Assembly: GCF_006716445.1 (NCBI RefSeq)
Contig: NZ_VFPA01000010.1
Span: forward strand, 22,704 to 86,703
Direction of reading: 5' to 3'
Source of the DNA: Pseudonocardia kunmingensis
GTDB taxonomy: Bacteria; Actinomycetota; Actinomycetes; Mycobacteriales; Pseudonocardiaceae
DNA length: 64,000 nt
Notes under the pieces: model-generated
Seen by the model: only the letters and a program-made list of their open reading frames with translations
Told to the model about the DNA's origin: nothing
The model's database searches: none
Shown here: one piece after another, positions 8,695 through 17,300 of the stretch
How the letters are laid out: every line of letters starts with the position of its first letter
Position numbering within the stretch: the stretch's first letter is position 1
Translations under genes and position numbers: made by a program

Positions 8695-9933
8695 ATGAGC
8701 GGAACCCGCGAACCGGGCGACGCCGGGCCCGACCGGCGCGTGGTCGCCGAGATCGCCGCCCGGGTGGCCGCGCAGGCCGACGAACTGGCGGTCCGGATCG
8801 CGGCGGCGTACGCCGACGACATCGGCGACTACGCGCGGGTGGCCGCGGCGGAGCGCACGGAGTTCGTGCGGTCGGCGCGGGCCAACCTCGATGCGCTCCT
8901 CGCCGACCTGGGCGGGGTCGCGGAACCGTTCGACCGGCGCGCGTTCGAGCGGTTCGGCCGCAACCGGATGCGGATGGGCATCCCGGTCGATGCGGTGATG
9001 CGTTCGTTCACCATCTGGGGTCAGCAGGTGTGGGCGGCGTTCCGGGAGTCCATTGACCCGGCGCTGCCGGCGGAGTCCGCGGCATCGCTCGCGATCGGCG
9101 AGCGGATCTTCGCCCATGTGGAACGAGCTGGTGCCAGCACGGCCGCAGGCTTCATGCGCGAGGCGATGCTGGTCTGGAGCGACCGCGAGGTCACCCGGAA
9201 CGCGTTGCTGGAGGCCTTGCTGACCGGGCGCGCCGACGTGGCGGAAGTCGCAGGCGGTGGCCTCTCCGCCGCCCGGACGTACTCGGCGGTCGTCGCGATG
9301 CCGAGGCGGGACGCGGGCACGGCCCGCGTCGAGACGCTGGTCCGGCCCGCGGTCGAGCTCGGCGAACGGCTCGCCGCAGGCGCCCATCCCCTGGTCGGGA
9401 TCCGCGAGTCGGCACTTGTCGTGCTGTGGCCCGCCGAACCGGCGGGCGGCGCCGACGCAGGTGACTTGGCCGCGGCGCTCTGCAGCGAGCTCGCGGTGGC
9501 GGTGGGGGTCGGCGCTGCACGCGCGGGCCTCGACGGGGTGCCCGCGTCCTACGCCGACGCGGCCGAGGCCGCGCGGATCGCCTTGCTGCTCGACGCCGCC
9601 GAGCCGGTCCGCCACGACGACGTGCTGCTCGAGCGGATCGTCCTCGACCACCCGCTGGTCGGCGAGCTGGTGTCCGCCGCGCTCGGCGCGCTGACCACCT
9701 ACGACGAGCGGCGCGGCGCCGACCTGCTCCGGACGCTGCAGGCCTTCGTCGACGCGAGCAGCAGCGTCACCGACGCCGCCCGCGCGGTGCAGGTGCACCC
9801 CAACACCGTCGTCTACCGGCTGCGGCGCATCGCGCAGATCTCGGGCCACGACCCCCGCAGGCCGCGCGACCTGCTGGTGCTGTCCCTGGCGCTGCTGGCG
9901 CGCAGGCTGAGGGCCTCACCGCCGCCGCAGTAG
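8695..9933 (+). CDS. PucR-type helix-turn-helix transcriptional regulator
   Basis: A 412-residue protein with a C-terminal PucR/CdaR-type HTH, where VTDAARAVQVHPNTVVYRL is the recognition segment, and a central GGDEF-like spacer domain. An RsbRD-like N-terminal region contains WGQQVWAAFRE. It follows the aldolase by 12 bases and is probably cotranscribed. Its last codons overlap the end of the convergent thiolase by 18 bases. Such regulators often control catabolic genes nearby, but the target (the sugar module or the acyl-CoA operon) is not evident. Confidence 0.82.
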   Translation: MSGTREPGDAGPDRRVVAEIAARVAAQADELAVRIAAAYADDIGDYARVAAAERTEFVRSARANLDALLADLGGVAEPFDRRAFERFGRNRMRMGIPVDAVMRSFTIWGQQVWAAFRESIDPALPAESAASLAIGERIFAHVERAGASTAAGFMREAMLVWSDREVTRNALLEALLTGRADVAEVAGGGLSAARTYSAVVAMPRRDAGTARVETLVRPAVELGERLAAGAHPLVGIRESALVVLWPAEPAGGADAGDLAAALCSELAVAVGVGAARAGLDGVPASYADAAEAARIALLLDAAEPVRHDDVLLERIVLDHPLVGELVSAALGALTTYDERRGADLLRTLQAFVDASSSVTDAARAVQVHPNTVVYRLRRIAQISGHDPRRPRDLLVLSLALLARRLRASPPPQ

Positions 9934-11061
9934 GAGCGCCCCGCCCTGGCCGCCGCCACCGCAGATCGCGGCGACGCCGAGCTCCGCCCCGCGGCGGCGC
10001 ATCTCGAAGGCCAGCGTCATGACGAGCCGGAACCCGGACCCGCCGAGCGGGTGGCCGATGGCGATCGCGCCGCCGTTGACGTTGACGCGGTCGTGGTCGA
10101 TCTCCAGGTCGCGCATGGTGGCGATGACGACCGCGCCGAACGCCTCGTTGATCTCCCACAGGTCCACGTCGCCCGGGGAGAGGCCGTGACGTTTCAGCAG
10201 GTCCCGAGCGGCGACCGCGGGCTTGAGGTGCAACGTGGGATCCGGTCCCGCGACGGCGGCGTAGCCGGCGATCTCGGCGAGCGGCTCGACGCCCAGCGCC
10301 GCGGCGCGCCCGGCGCTGGTCACGATGCCGGCGGACCCGGCGTCGGACATCTGGGAGGAGTTCCCCGCGGTGAGGGTCCCGTCCGGGGTGAAGGCCGGAC
10401 GCAGCCTCGCGAGCCGGTCGATCGTCGAGTCGGGTCGCACGCCCTCGTCGTGGTCGAGCCCGGGCAGGGCGACGATCTCCTCCGCGAGCCGGCCGGTGGC
10501 CGCCGCGGCGCGCTGGTGGCTGGCCAGGGCGAACGCGTCCTGGTCGGCGCGGGAGATCCCGAGCTGCGCGGTGGCGGCGTCGGACATCTCGCCCATGCCC
10601 TGCTCGCTGAGCGCGCACCACAGACCGTCGCGGACGAGCAGGTCGACCATGGCTCCGTCGCCCACCTTCGCGGCGGCACGCACCTGGACGCCGTGCAGGG
10701 CCCTGCTCATGGACTCGAAGCCGCCCACCAGGCCGACGTCGATCTCCCCGGTCCGGACCAGTGTCGCGGCCATGCCGGCCGCGGTCATGCCGGCGAGGCA
10801 GACGTTGTTGAGGGTGATGCCGGGGACGGTGGTGGGCACGCCACCCCGGACGGCCGCGACCCGCGCCGGGTTCTGCCCGTTGCCGGCCTGCACGACGTTG
10901 CCGAGCAGGATCTGGTCGGGGACCGGGTCCCCGGCCCGCGCGAGCGCACTGCGGACCGCGTGCGCGCCGAGATCGACCGCGTCCGTGTCGCGGAGCACGC
11001 CCGTGAACCGGCCGACCGGCGTGCGCGCGGCGCTGAGCAGTACCGGTGTGTCGTCACGCAT
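9916..11061 (-). CDS. Thiolase (acetyl-CoA C-acyltransferase)
   Basis: A 381-residue classical thiolase with all three catalytic residues: Cys88 in NNVCLAGM, His337 in GGAIAIGHPLGG and Cys367 in AICGGGGQG. NEAFG is also intact. It would cleave a 3-ketoacyl-CoA with CoA, releasing acetyl- or propionyl-CoA. It is the last gene of the leftward acyl-CoA operon, and its start overlaps the MaoC gene by eight bases. Its intact active site contrasts with the cysteine-less thiolase-like protein in the same operon, so the two must do different chemistry. Confidence 0.93.
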   Translation of the reverse strand: MRDDTPVLLSAARTPVGRFTGVLRDTDAVDLGAHAVRSALARAGDPVPDQILLGNVVQAGNGQNPARVAAVRGGVPTTVPGITLNNVCLAGMTAAGMAATLVRTGEIDVGLVGGFESMSRALHGVQVRAAAKVGDGAMVDLLVRDGLWCALSEQGMGEMSDAATAQLGISRADQDAFALASHQRAAAATGRLAEEIVALPGLDHDEGVRPDSTIDRLARLRPAFTPDGTLTAGNSSQMSDAGSAGIVTSAGRAAALGVEPLAEIAGYAAVAGPDPTLHLKPAVAARDLLKRHGLSPGDVDLWEINEAFGAVVIATMRDLEIDHDRVNVNGGAIAIGHPLGGSGFRLVMTLAFEMRRRGAELGVAAICGGGGQGGALLLRRR

Positions 11062-11515
11062 CGGCCGGTCCGCTCCAGCCGGGCATCGCCATGGTCCAAC
11101 AGACGGCCGTGCCCTCGAGGGCGACGACGCCGTCGTCGCGCGTGACGGTGCACGCGAGGTGGGTGATGGGCTTGTCCTCCCGCACGCTGGTGACCTCCAC
11201 CCTCCCGGTGATCGTGTCTCCCGGCCGCGTGGGCGCGGTGAAGTTCCAGGCGACGGAGAGGAACACCGTGCCCGGACCGGGGAGCCGCTCGGCGACGACG
11301 GCGTTGAGCACCGCGCTCGTGATCCCGCCCTGCACGACGATCTCGCCGAAGCGGGAGGACGCGGCGGCCGCCTCGTCGTAGTGCAGCGGGTTGCGGTCGC
11401 CGGAGAGCTCGGTGAACAGGGCGATGTCGTTCGGGCCGACCGTGCGGGACAGCTCCGCGGTGGCGCCGACCTCGGGCATGCCGAGGGGCCAGGCGGCCGG
11501 GGTGGTCGCGGTCAT
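11054..11515 (-). CDS. MaoC-like (R)-enoyl-CoA hydratase/dehydratase
   Basis: A 153-residue single hotdog-fold MaoC domain with the hydratase motif FTELSGDRNPLHYDE. Asp40 and His45 are the expected catalytic pair. It likely hydrates a 2-enoyl-CoA made from the acyl-CoA synthetase product. The ATG overlaps the transporter stop by one base (TGATG); a GTG one codon earlier is an alternative. Placement between a transporter and a thiolase fits a beta-oxidation role. Confidence 0.88.
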   Translation of the reverse strand: MTATTPAAWPLGMPEVGATAELSRTVGPNDIALFTELSGDRNPLHYDEAAAASSRFGEIVVQGGITSAVLNAVVAERLPGPGTVFLSVAWNFTAPTRPGDTITGRVEVTSVREDKPITHLACTVTRDDGVVALEGTAVCWTMAMPGWSGPADA

Positions 11516-12720
11516 CACGACTCCTTCGTGAACGGGGTGGTGCGGGCAGGAACGCGGGAACCGAGCGCGCGCATGGCGAGCGCGCCGAGCAGGGGGCCGG
11601 GGGCGAGCAGCAGGAAGGCGAAGCGCCACCCGGCCGCCTCGGCCAGCAGTGGGACGAGCTGGATGCTGACCACGGTCAGGGCGAACCCGATCGCGGTCTG
11701 CGCGGTGAGGGCGGTGCCCACGTAGCGGGGGTCGGCGGCCTCGCTGAGCGCGGTGGAGAAGACCCCGGAGTCGGCGATCACGGCGGCGCCCCAGAGCACG
11801 CAGAACGCGACGAGCAGGGCCGGACCGGCGGCGAAGGCCAGCGGGGACAGCAGGCAACACGCCCCGCTGACCGCGAGCGCGGCGACCGCGGCGGGGGAGC
11901 GGCCGTACCGGTCGGCGCCCCAGCCGCCGAGCAGGCAGCCGGCCGCCCCGGCGACCCCGATCGCGACGAACACGACGATCCCGGTCGACGCGGGCAGGGC
12001 CGCGGCCGCGGGCGCCGCGAGGAGGAAACCGGGGATCCACGTCCACAGGGCGTAGAGCTCCCACATGTGCCCGAAGTAGCCGAGGTTCGCCAGGAGCGGA
12101 CCGCGTTCGGCGAACATCCTGATCGCGTACCGGGGGTGGGGTGCGGGGGCGGCGGCCGCGAGGTGCGGTCCGGGGCGGACCACGCCCAGCGCGACGGCCG
12201 CGCCCAGCACCCCGAGGCCGGCCGCCGCGAGCAGGACGGACCGCCACGGCAGCGGCCCGAGCCCGCCGATCAGGTGGGGGAGCGCGGAGCCGAGCGTGAG
12301 GGCCCCGACGAGGATGCCGAGCGCGCGCCCCCTGCCGGCGCGGTCCGACCAGGAGGCCATGAGCTTCATCCCGACCGGGTAGACGCCCGCGAGGCACACC
12401 CCGGTGAGGAACCGCAGCGGGATCGCGCCCGCCATCCCGTCGACGAACAGGGCGAGTGCCACGGTGCACACCGCGGCAGTCGCGGCGCTCGCGGCGAGCA
12501 GGAGGTGCGGGCGGATGCGGTCGGCCAGGTTCAGCGCGGTGGACCCGAGGGCGCCGGCGACGAACCCGAGCTGGACCGCGCCGGTCAGCCAGACGGCGGC
12601 GGCAGTGCTGATGCCCCACTCGTCTCGCAGGCTCGGCACCACCGCGGACACCGAGAACCACACGGCGAGGCCGAGCACCTGGACGGTGGCGACGGCCGCG
12701 CGCTGCAGCCCCGGGCTCAC
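11515..12720 (-). CDS. MFS transporter
   Basis: A 401-residue twelve-helix MFS protein of the NNP/CynX-like branch (VWFSVSAVVPSLRDEWG in helix 1, then GVYPVGMKLMASWSDRAGRG). The GTG start overlaps the DUF35 stop by four bases. Lying inside the acyl-CoA operon, it probably imports the carboxylic acid that the synthetase activates. Substrate is unknown. Confidence 0.85.
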   Translation of the reverse strand: MSPGLQRAAVATVQVLGLAVWFSVSAVVPSLRDEWGISTAAAVWLTGAVQLGFVAGALGSTALNLADRIRPHLLLAASAATAAVCTVALALFVDGMAGAIPLRFLTGVCLAGVYPVGMKLMASWSDRAGRGRALGILVGALTLGSALPHLIGGLGPLPWRSVLLAAAGLGVLGAAVALGVVRPGPHLAAAAPAPHPRYAIRMFAERGPLLANLGYFGHMWELYALWTWIPGFLLAAPAAAALPASTGIVVFVAIGVAGAAGCLLGGWGADRYGRSPAAVAALAVSGACCLLSPLAFAAGPALLVAFCVLWGAAVIADSGVFSTALSEAADPRYVGTALTAQTAIGFALTVVSIQLVPLLAEAAGWRFAFLLLAPGPLLGALAMRALGSRVPARTTPFTKES

Positions 12721-13130
12721 GGCCGGTCCGGCACGAAGTAGGGGAGCGGGCCCGCCGGGTCGCCGGCGGCGTCGGCCACGAACCGGACGCGCTGCCCGAC
12801 GTGGACCGCGTACGCGTCCTGGCGCAGCACGCCGCTGAGCAGCCGCGGGCCCTCGTCGAGCTCGACGACGGCGAGCGGGTAGGGCGTCTCGGCCCGCCAG
12901 GCCGGATGCCCGGGAACCTCGATCACGGTGAACGTCCAGACGGTCCCGGTGCCCGCGGCCTCGACCCAGCCGAGGTCGTCCGACCAGCACGTCCGGCAGA
13001 GGGTGCGCGGGTAGAGCTGGTGGTGCCCGCAGGCCTGGCACAGCTGGATCAGGAGGGTGCCGTCCGCCGCTGCCCGCCAGTACTCGGCCGTGGCGGGAGT
13101 GCTCAGCCGTCCGGGGCGGGACACGGTCAC
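12717..13130 (-). CDS. Zn-ribbon/OB-fold (DUF35) protein, partner of thiolase-like enzyme
   Basis: A 137-residue protein with a rubredoxin-like zinc ribbon (Cys31, Cys34, Cys45, Cys48 in CQACGHH and LCRTC) and an OB fold (WTFTVIEVPGHPAW). DUF35 proteins bind thiolase-like enzymes and hand over or hold acyl-CoA substrates, as in the Ltp2-ChsH2 steroid aldolase, the PhlB/PhlC acyltransferase and archaeal HMG-CoA synthase. The GTG start overlaps the stop of the thiolase-like gene, which supports a stable 1:1 complex. Confidence 0.87.
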   Translation of the reverse strand: MTVSRPGRLSTPATAEYWRAAADGTLLIQLCQACGHHQLYPRTLCRTCWSDDLGWVEAAGTGTVWTFTVIEVPGHPAWRAETPYPLAVVELDEGPRLLSGVLRQDAYAVHVGQRVRFVADAAGDPAGPLPYFVPDRP

Positions 13131-14287
13131 GCGTCGGCTCCGATCACCAGGGCGACCTCCTCGCCGAGCGTCGCGCCGTTGCCCGTGACCAGGGCGAGCT
13201 CGGCGTTCGCGACCTGCCGGGCGCCGGCTTCGCCGCGCAGCTGCCGCACCGCCTCGACGAGGTGGCACATCCCGCCTGCGAGGTCCGCCTGCCCGCAGGC
13301 GAGCTGGCCACCGTGGGTGTTGAGCGGGAGGTTGCCGCGCGCGGAGAAGTCCTGGTCGGCCATCCAGGGCCCGACCGCGCCCTTCGGGCACAGGCCGGCG
13401 TCCTCCAGCGTCAGGGCGAGCATGATCGAGTAGCAGTCGTAGAGCGAGAGCACGTCGAGGTCGCCCGGCCCGATCCCGGCCATGTCGTAGGCGGCGGCGA
13501 TCGCGGCGGCCAGCGGTGTCGTCGTCAGGTCGGGGGCCTGGCTCAGGGCCCGGTGGGTGAGCTTCTCGCCGGCCCCGAGCAGCACGACCGGCCGGTGCCC
13601 TCCGCCGCGGGCGCGCTCGCGGCGCTGGACGACGACGGCGGCGCCGCCCCCGCAGGGCATGACGATCTCGAGCTGGCGCAGCGGCCAGGCGATCATCGGC
13701 GAGGCCAGGACGTCCTCGACGGTGATGTCCTTGCCGGAGAACACCGCGTCCGGGTTGAGGGCGGCGTTGCGCCGCTCGAACACCGGGACCGAGGCGAGCT
13801 GCGCGGCCGTCGTCCCGAAGTCGTGCATGTGCCGGGCCGCGGCCATGGCGTAGGCCTGGTTGGCGCCGCTGGCGCCGTAGGGCACGTCGAACTCCCGGAT
13901 CGGGTTGCGGTTCGGGGACCGCGGCGTCACCGCCGGGTCGCGCGTGTTGGCGAGGACGCAGAGCACCGTGTCGCACATTCCGGCCTGGATCGCGGCGGCG
14001 GCGCGCCACACCATGCCGGGTCCGCTGGCCCCGCCGAGGTCGACGACGTCGCCGTACCGCGGCGTCAGGCCCAGGTACTCCGCGACCGTCGCCGGCACGT
14101 GCTGCGGGGTCTCGCCCACCTGCGGCCCGACGAGCAGCCCGTCGACGTCGCCCGGCTCGAGGCCGGCGTCGGCCACGGCCGCGGCGCCGACCCGGCCGAT
14201 GAGGCCGAGCGTCGTCTGCCCCGGTGTCGTCCGGCGCGGGGCGATCTCCGCGGCGCCGGTGATCGCGCAGGTGCGGTGCAGGGTCAT
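13127..14287 (-). CDS. SCP-x/Ltp2-type thiolase-like protein lacking the nucleophilic cysteine
   Basis: A 386-residue thiolase-fold protein of the nonspecific lipid-transfer (SCP-x thiolase) group. The loop that normally holds the catalytic Cys reads DLGGASGPG (residues 83-91), with no cysteine. YDCYSIM and LPLNTHGGQLACG, typical of this branch, are present. Without the cysteine, Claisen chemistry is unlikely; relatives act as aldolases or acyl transfer enzymes with a DUF35 partner. Such a partner follows with a four-base overlap. A C-C cleaving step on a beta-hydroxyacyl-CoA is a reasonable inference. Confidence 0.85.
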   Translation of the reverse strand: MTLHRTCAITGAAEIAPRRTTPGQTTLGLIGRVGAAAVADAGLEPGDVDGLLVGPQVGETPQHVPATVAEYLGLTPRYGDVVDLGGASGPGMVWRAAAAIQAGMCDTVLCVLANTRDPAVTPRSPNRNPIREFDVPYGASGANQAYAMAAARHMHDFGTTAAQLASVPVFERRNAALNPDAVFSGKDITVEDVLASPMIAWPLRQLEIVMPCGGGAAVVVQRRERARGGGHRPVVLLGAGEKLTHRALSQAPDLTTTPLAAAIAAAYDMAGIGPGDLDVLSLYDCYSIMLALTLEDAGLCPKGAVGPWMADQDFSARGNLPLNTHGGQLACGQADLAGGMCHLVEAVRQLRGEAGARQVANAELALVTGNGATLGEEVALVIGADA

Positions 14288-16236
14288 CGCGCCGCCCGGA
14301 TCGCGTCGAGCGCGGCCGGGTCCTCGAGCGCGGTGACGTCGGCGACGTCCTCGCCGAGGTGGACCGTGCGGACGACCCGGCGCATGATCTTCCCGCTGCG
14401 GGTGCGCGGCAGCCGGTCGACCACGAGGACGGCCTTGGGGCGCAACGGCTTCCCCATACGCTGGACGACCGCCGCCGCCACCGCGGCGCGGGCCGCGCCC
14501 TCGTCGGCCCCCGCTGCCAGGCGGAGGAAGACCATGATCGCCTCGCCCTTGACCGGGTCGGGCACGCCGACCGCCGCGGACTCGACGACGTCGGGCACGC
14601 CGTTCGCGATGCCCTCGACCTCGGCGGGGCCGACCCGCTTCCCGGCGACCTTCAGGGTGTCGTCGCTGCGCCCGCGGATGTACCAGACCGGCGGATCGCC
14701 GGGAACGACCTCGACGCTGTCGCCGTGCACCCACGTGCCGGGCCACCGGTCCCAGTAGGTCCTGCGGTACCGCTTGGGCTCGCCCCAGAACGTCGTCGGC
14801 ATGCCCGGCGACGGCGCGCGCAGGACGAGCTCGCCGACGCCGTCGCGCAGCGGCTCGCCGTCGTCGCCGGCGACCTCCGCCGCCATCCCGGGAAGGGGGC
14901 CCGCGAAGCCGCACGGGTGGATGGGCCGGGTGGTGGTGTTCGAGAGGATCGCGCCCGACACCTCGGTGCCGCCCGAGTAGTTGATGATCGGCAACGCGCG
15001 GCGGCCGATGGTGTCGAACAGCCATGCGTAGGCGTCGGGCGTCCACGGCTCGCCGCTGGATGCGAGCACGCGCAGCCGCCCGAGGTCGGGGGCGGCGAGG
15101 TCCGGGTCGGCCGCGGCGAGGGTCCGCACGAGGGTGGGGGAGACGCCGAGCATGGTGATGCCGAGGCGGCGCACGACCCGCCACAGCCGCTCCGGGTCGG
15201 GGTGGTCGACCGCGCCGTCGTAGAGGGCCACGGCGCTGCCGGCCAGCAACCCGCCGAGCACGGTGATCGGGCTCATGATCCAGCCGGGGTCGGTGACCCA
15301 GCAGGCGACGTCGCCGGGGCCGACGTCGAAGCAGAACGCGGCGTCCGACGCCGCCTTGACCGCGAACCCCGCCTGGCTCAGCACCACGCCCTTGGGCGCC
15401 CCGGTCGTGCCGGACGTGTAGGCGATCAGCAGCGGGTGGTCGGCGGCCAGCGGGACCGCGGCCGCGGGGGCTCCCGAGGCGAGCAGGGCCTCCCACGACA
15501 GCTCACCGGGAAGCCGCGTGCCGGGCTCCGGCGACCCGACCACGACGGTGCGCCGCACCGACGGGGCCTCGGCGAGCGCCTCGGCGGTCTGCGCGCGCAG
15601 CGGGACCGTCCGGCCCCTGCGCACCACGGCCGCGGCCACCACGTGCACGACCGCCCCCGAGCGCCGCAGGCGATCGGCGACGGCGCCCGGTCCGAAGCCC
15701 GAGAAGACCGGTACGACCACGGCGCCGACGAGGGCGCACGCGAGCTGCAGCACGACCGACTCGACCGTCATGCCCAGCTGCATGCCGACCCGGTCGCCGG
15801 GTGCGACGCCCAGCGACCGGAGCCCACCGGCCGCGCGATCCACCTCGTCGGCCAGCCCTCGAAACGTCCGGGTCCGGCTCGTGCCGCGCTCGTCCTCGGC
15901 GAGGACGGCGACATCGTCGCCCCGACCGCTGCGGACCCACCGGTGCACCGCGTTGTCGGCCAGGTTGAACCGGCCGTCCGGGAACCACCGCGTCTCGTGC
16001 GGAACGGACAGCTGGTCGAGCACCGCCGTGGGCGGGCGCTGCCAGTCGAACGCCAGCCAGTCGGTGACCGATCCCCAGAAGGCCGCGGGATCCTGCCGAG
16101 CCCGCCGGTCGAGGGCGGCGAGATCGGGTTCGCGGACCGATCGGAGGAACGCGGCCAACCGGCTCCGTCCGAGCTCGGCCGGACCGGGGTGCCAGACGAG
16201 ATCACGCAGCACGGAGTCGGGCGTGGTCGAGGTCAA
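14284..16236 (-). CDS. Acyl-CoA synthetase, acetoacetyl-/acetyl-CoA synthetase type
   Basis: A 650-residue AMP-forming ligase of the long ACS/AACS subfamily. YTSGTTGAPKGVV is the P-loop, RSDDTLKVAGKRVGP the hinge, and PRTRSGKIMRR contains the catalytic lysine. The N-terminal DPAAFWGSVTDWLAFDW is typical of acetoacetyl-CoA synthetases. The start is a TTG preceded by GGAGG at six bases; no ATG is available. As first gene of the leftward operon it activates the imported acid to its CoA ester. It faces a LysR gene whose putative operator lies between them. Confidence 0.9.
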   Translation of the reverse strand: MTSTTPDSVLRDLVWHPGPAELGRSRLAAFLRSVREPDLAALDRRARQDPAAFWGSVTDWLAFDWQRPPTAVLDQLSVPHETRWFPDGRFNLADNAVHRWVRSGRGDDVAVLAEDERGTSRTRTFRGLADEVDRAAGGLRSLGVAPGDRVGMQLGMTVESVVLQLACALVGAVVVPVFSGFGPGAVADRLRRSGAVVHVVAAAVVRRGRTVPLRAQTAEALAEAPSVRRTVVVGSPEPGTRLPGELSWEALLASGAPAAAVPLAADHPLLIAYTSGTTGAPKGVVLSQAGFAVKAASDAAFCFDVGPGDVACWVTDPGWIMSPITVLGGLLAGSAVALYDGAVDHPDPERLWRVVRRLGITMLGVSPTLVRTLAAADPDLAAPDLGRLRVLASSGEPWTPDAYAWLFDTIGRRALPIINYSGGTEVSGAILSNTTTRPIHPCGFAGPLPGMAAEVAGDDGEPLRDGVGELVLRAPSPGMPTTFWGEPKRYRRTYWDRWPGTWVHGDSVEVVPGDPPVWYIRGRSDDTLKVAGKRVGPAEVEGIANGVPDVVESAAVGVPDPVKGEAIMVFLRLAAGADEGAARAAVAAAVVQRMGKPLRPKAVLVVDRLPRTRSGKIMRRVVRTVHLGEDVADVTALEDPAALDAIRAAR

Positions 16237-16333
16237 CGTCGGCCTCCACGAAGGGTCGGTTCCGCCTTTCCCACGACGCTAGGAGCGGGTCGAGGCCGGC
16301 GATATGCGCGAGAGCGAGGAGACGGGACGAGAA

Positions 16334-16352
16334 CTTCGTATGACCTACGAGG
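16334..16352. promoter_or_regulatory. LysR-type inverted repeat between divergent genes
   Basis: CTTCGTA (16334-16340) and TACGAGG (16346-16352) form a 7-5-7 interrupted palindrome with one mismatch. It lies 25 bases ahead of the LysR start and about 100 ahead of the acyl-CoA synthetase start. This is the usual site of a LysR recognition element controlling both directions. Confidence 0.5.
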
Positions 16353-16376
16353 TCGACCCGCGACTAGGGTGTTCGG

Positions 16377-17282
16377 ATGCTTTCGGCCGACGACCTGGGA
16401 ATCTTCCTCGAGGTGGCCCGCCGCGGCCGGTTGACGGAGGCGGCCAAGCACCTCGGGTTGAACCACACCACCGTCGGACGCCACATCTCCCGGCTCGAGC
16501 GGTCGGTCGAACAGCGGCTGTTCCACCGCGAACAGAGCGGATGGCGTCTCACCGAGGCCGGTCTTCGCCTCCTCGGCCATGCGGAGGCGGTCGAGGCAGC
16601 CGTGAGCGCCGCCCGTGAGGACTGCCTCCAGACCGGGCAGTACCTGACCGGCTCGATCCGCCTGATCACTCCGGACGGTTTCGGGAGCTACCTGCTGACC
16701 CCCGGTCTCGCCCAGATGCGCTCGGCGTTCCCCGGGCTGGCGCTGGAGATCGTCACGGCGAACCGGCACGCGTCACTGGGAACGCGCGAGTTCGATCTCG
16801 CCGTGGCGATCGAGCGGCCCGGCACCCGCGCGGTGAGTGCGCACATGCTGACGGAGTACGAGCTGCGGCTCTACGCCTCGCCCGCCTACCTCGACGGGCA
16901 CCGGCCGATCGGATCGGTCGAGGACGTGCGGGGCGACGACTTCATCTGGTACGTCGACGACGCCCTGGGCGGCCTCACCCACGAGACCCTCTTCCGCGCG
17001 GTGCCGACCGCGCGACCCGTGATCCAGACCAACACCATCGCCGGGCAGATCAGCGCGGCCCGGCAGGGGCTGGGAATCGCGTTCCTGCCCACCTGGATCG
17101 GCGACGTGACACCCGGGGTCCAGCGGGTGGAGGGCTTCGACTCCGCGATCCCGCACAGCTACTGGCTGCTCGTCCCGCGCAACCTGACCAGGCTCGCCCG
17201 GATCCGCGCGGTGGCGCGGATGGTGGAAGACCTGGTCGACCAGCACACCGGCCTCGAGCTGGCCACCCGCGCGTCGTACTGA
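16377..17282 (+). CDS. LysR-family transcriptional regulator
   Basis: A 301-residue LTTR. Its N-terminal winged HTH contains GRLTEAAKHLGLNHTTVGRH and SRLERSVEQRLFHR, and its substrate-binding domain has the late segment QGLGIAFLPTWIG. It diverges from the acyl-CoA synthetase operon and precedes the MHS transporter operon by 162 bases, so it may regulate either or both. The ATG lacks a strong ribosome site. The ligand is probably the substrate acid or a CoA thioester, which is inference. Confidence 0.9.
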   Translation: MLSADDLGIFLEVARRGRLTEAAKHLGLNHTTVGRHISRLERSVEQRLFHREQSGWRLTEAGLRLLGHAEAVEAAVSAAREDCLQTGQYLTGSIRLITPDGFGSYLLTPGLAQMRSAFPGLALEIVTANRHASLGTREFDLAVAIERPGTRAVSAHMLTEYELRLYASPAYLDGHRPIGSVEDVRGDDFIWYVDDALGGLTHETLFRAVPTARPVIQTNTIAGQISAARQGLGIAFLPTWIGDVTPGVQRVEGFDSAIPHSYWLLVPRNLTRLARIRAVARMVEDLVDQHTGLELATRASY

Positions 17283-17300
17283 CGGATCCCCCCGCCGCCG

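Noticed and set aside
7042..9849. Long leftward open frame opposite the SorC, aldolase and PucR genes
   Set aside because: Low-complexity Arg/Gly-rich translation, while the opposite strand has three complete, motif-bearing genes with ribosome sites.
9916..9933. 18-base overlap of convergent PucR and thiolase genes as an error
   Set aside because: Both C termini are complete and in frame with normal family ends, so a short tail-to-tail overlap is acceptable.
12717..14287. Cholesterol side-chain degradation locus
   Set aside because: Although Ltp2- and DUF35-like proteins occur, no steroid ring or side-chain genes (kshA, hsaC, chsE types) are present in the window.
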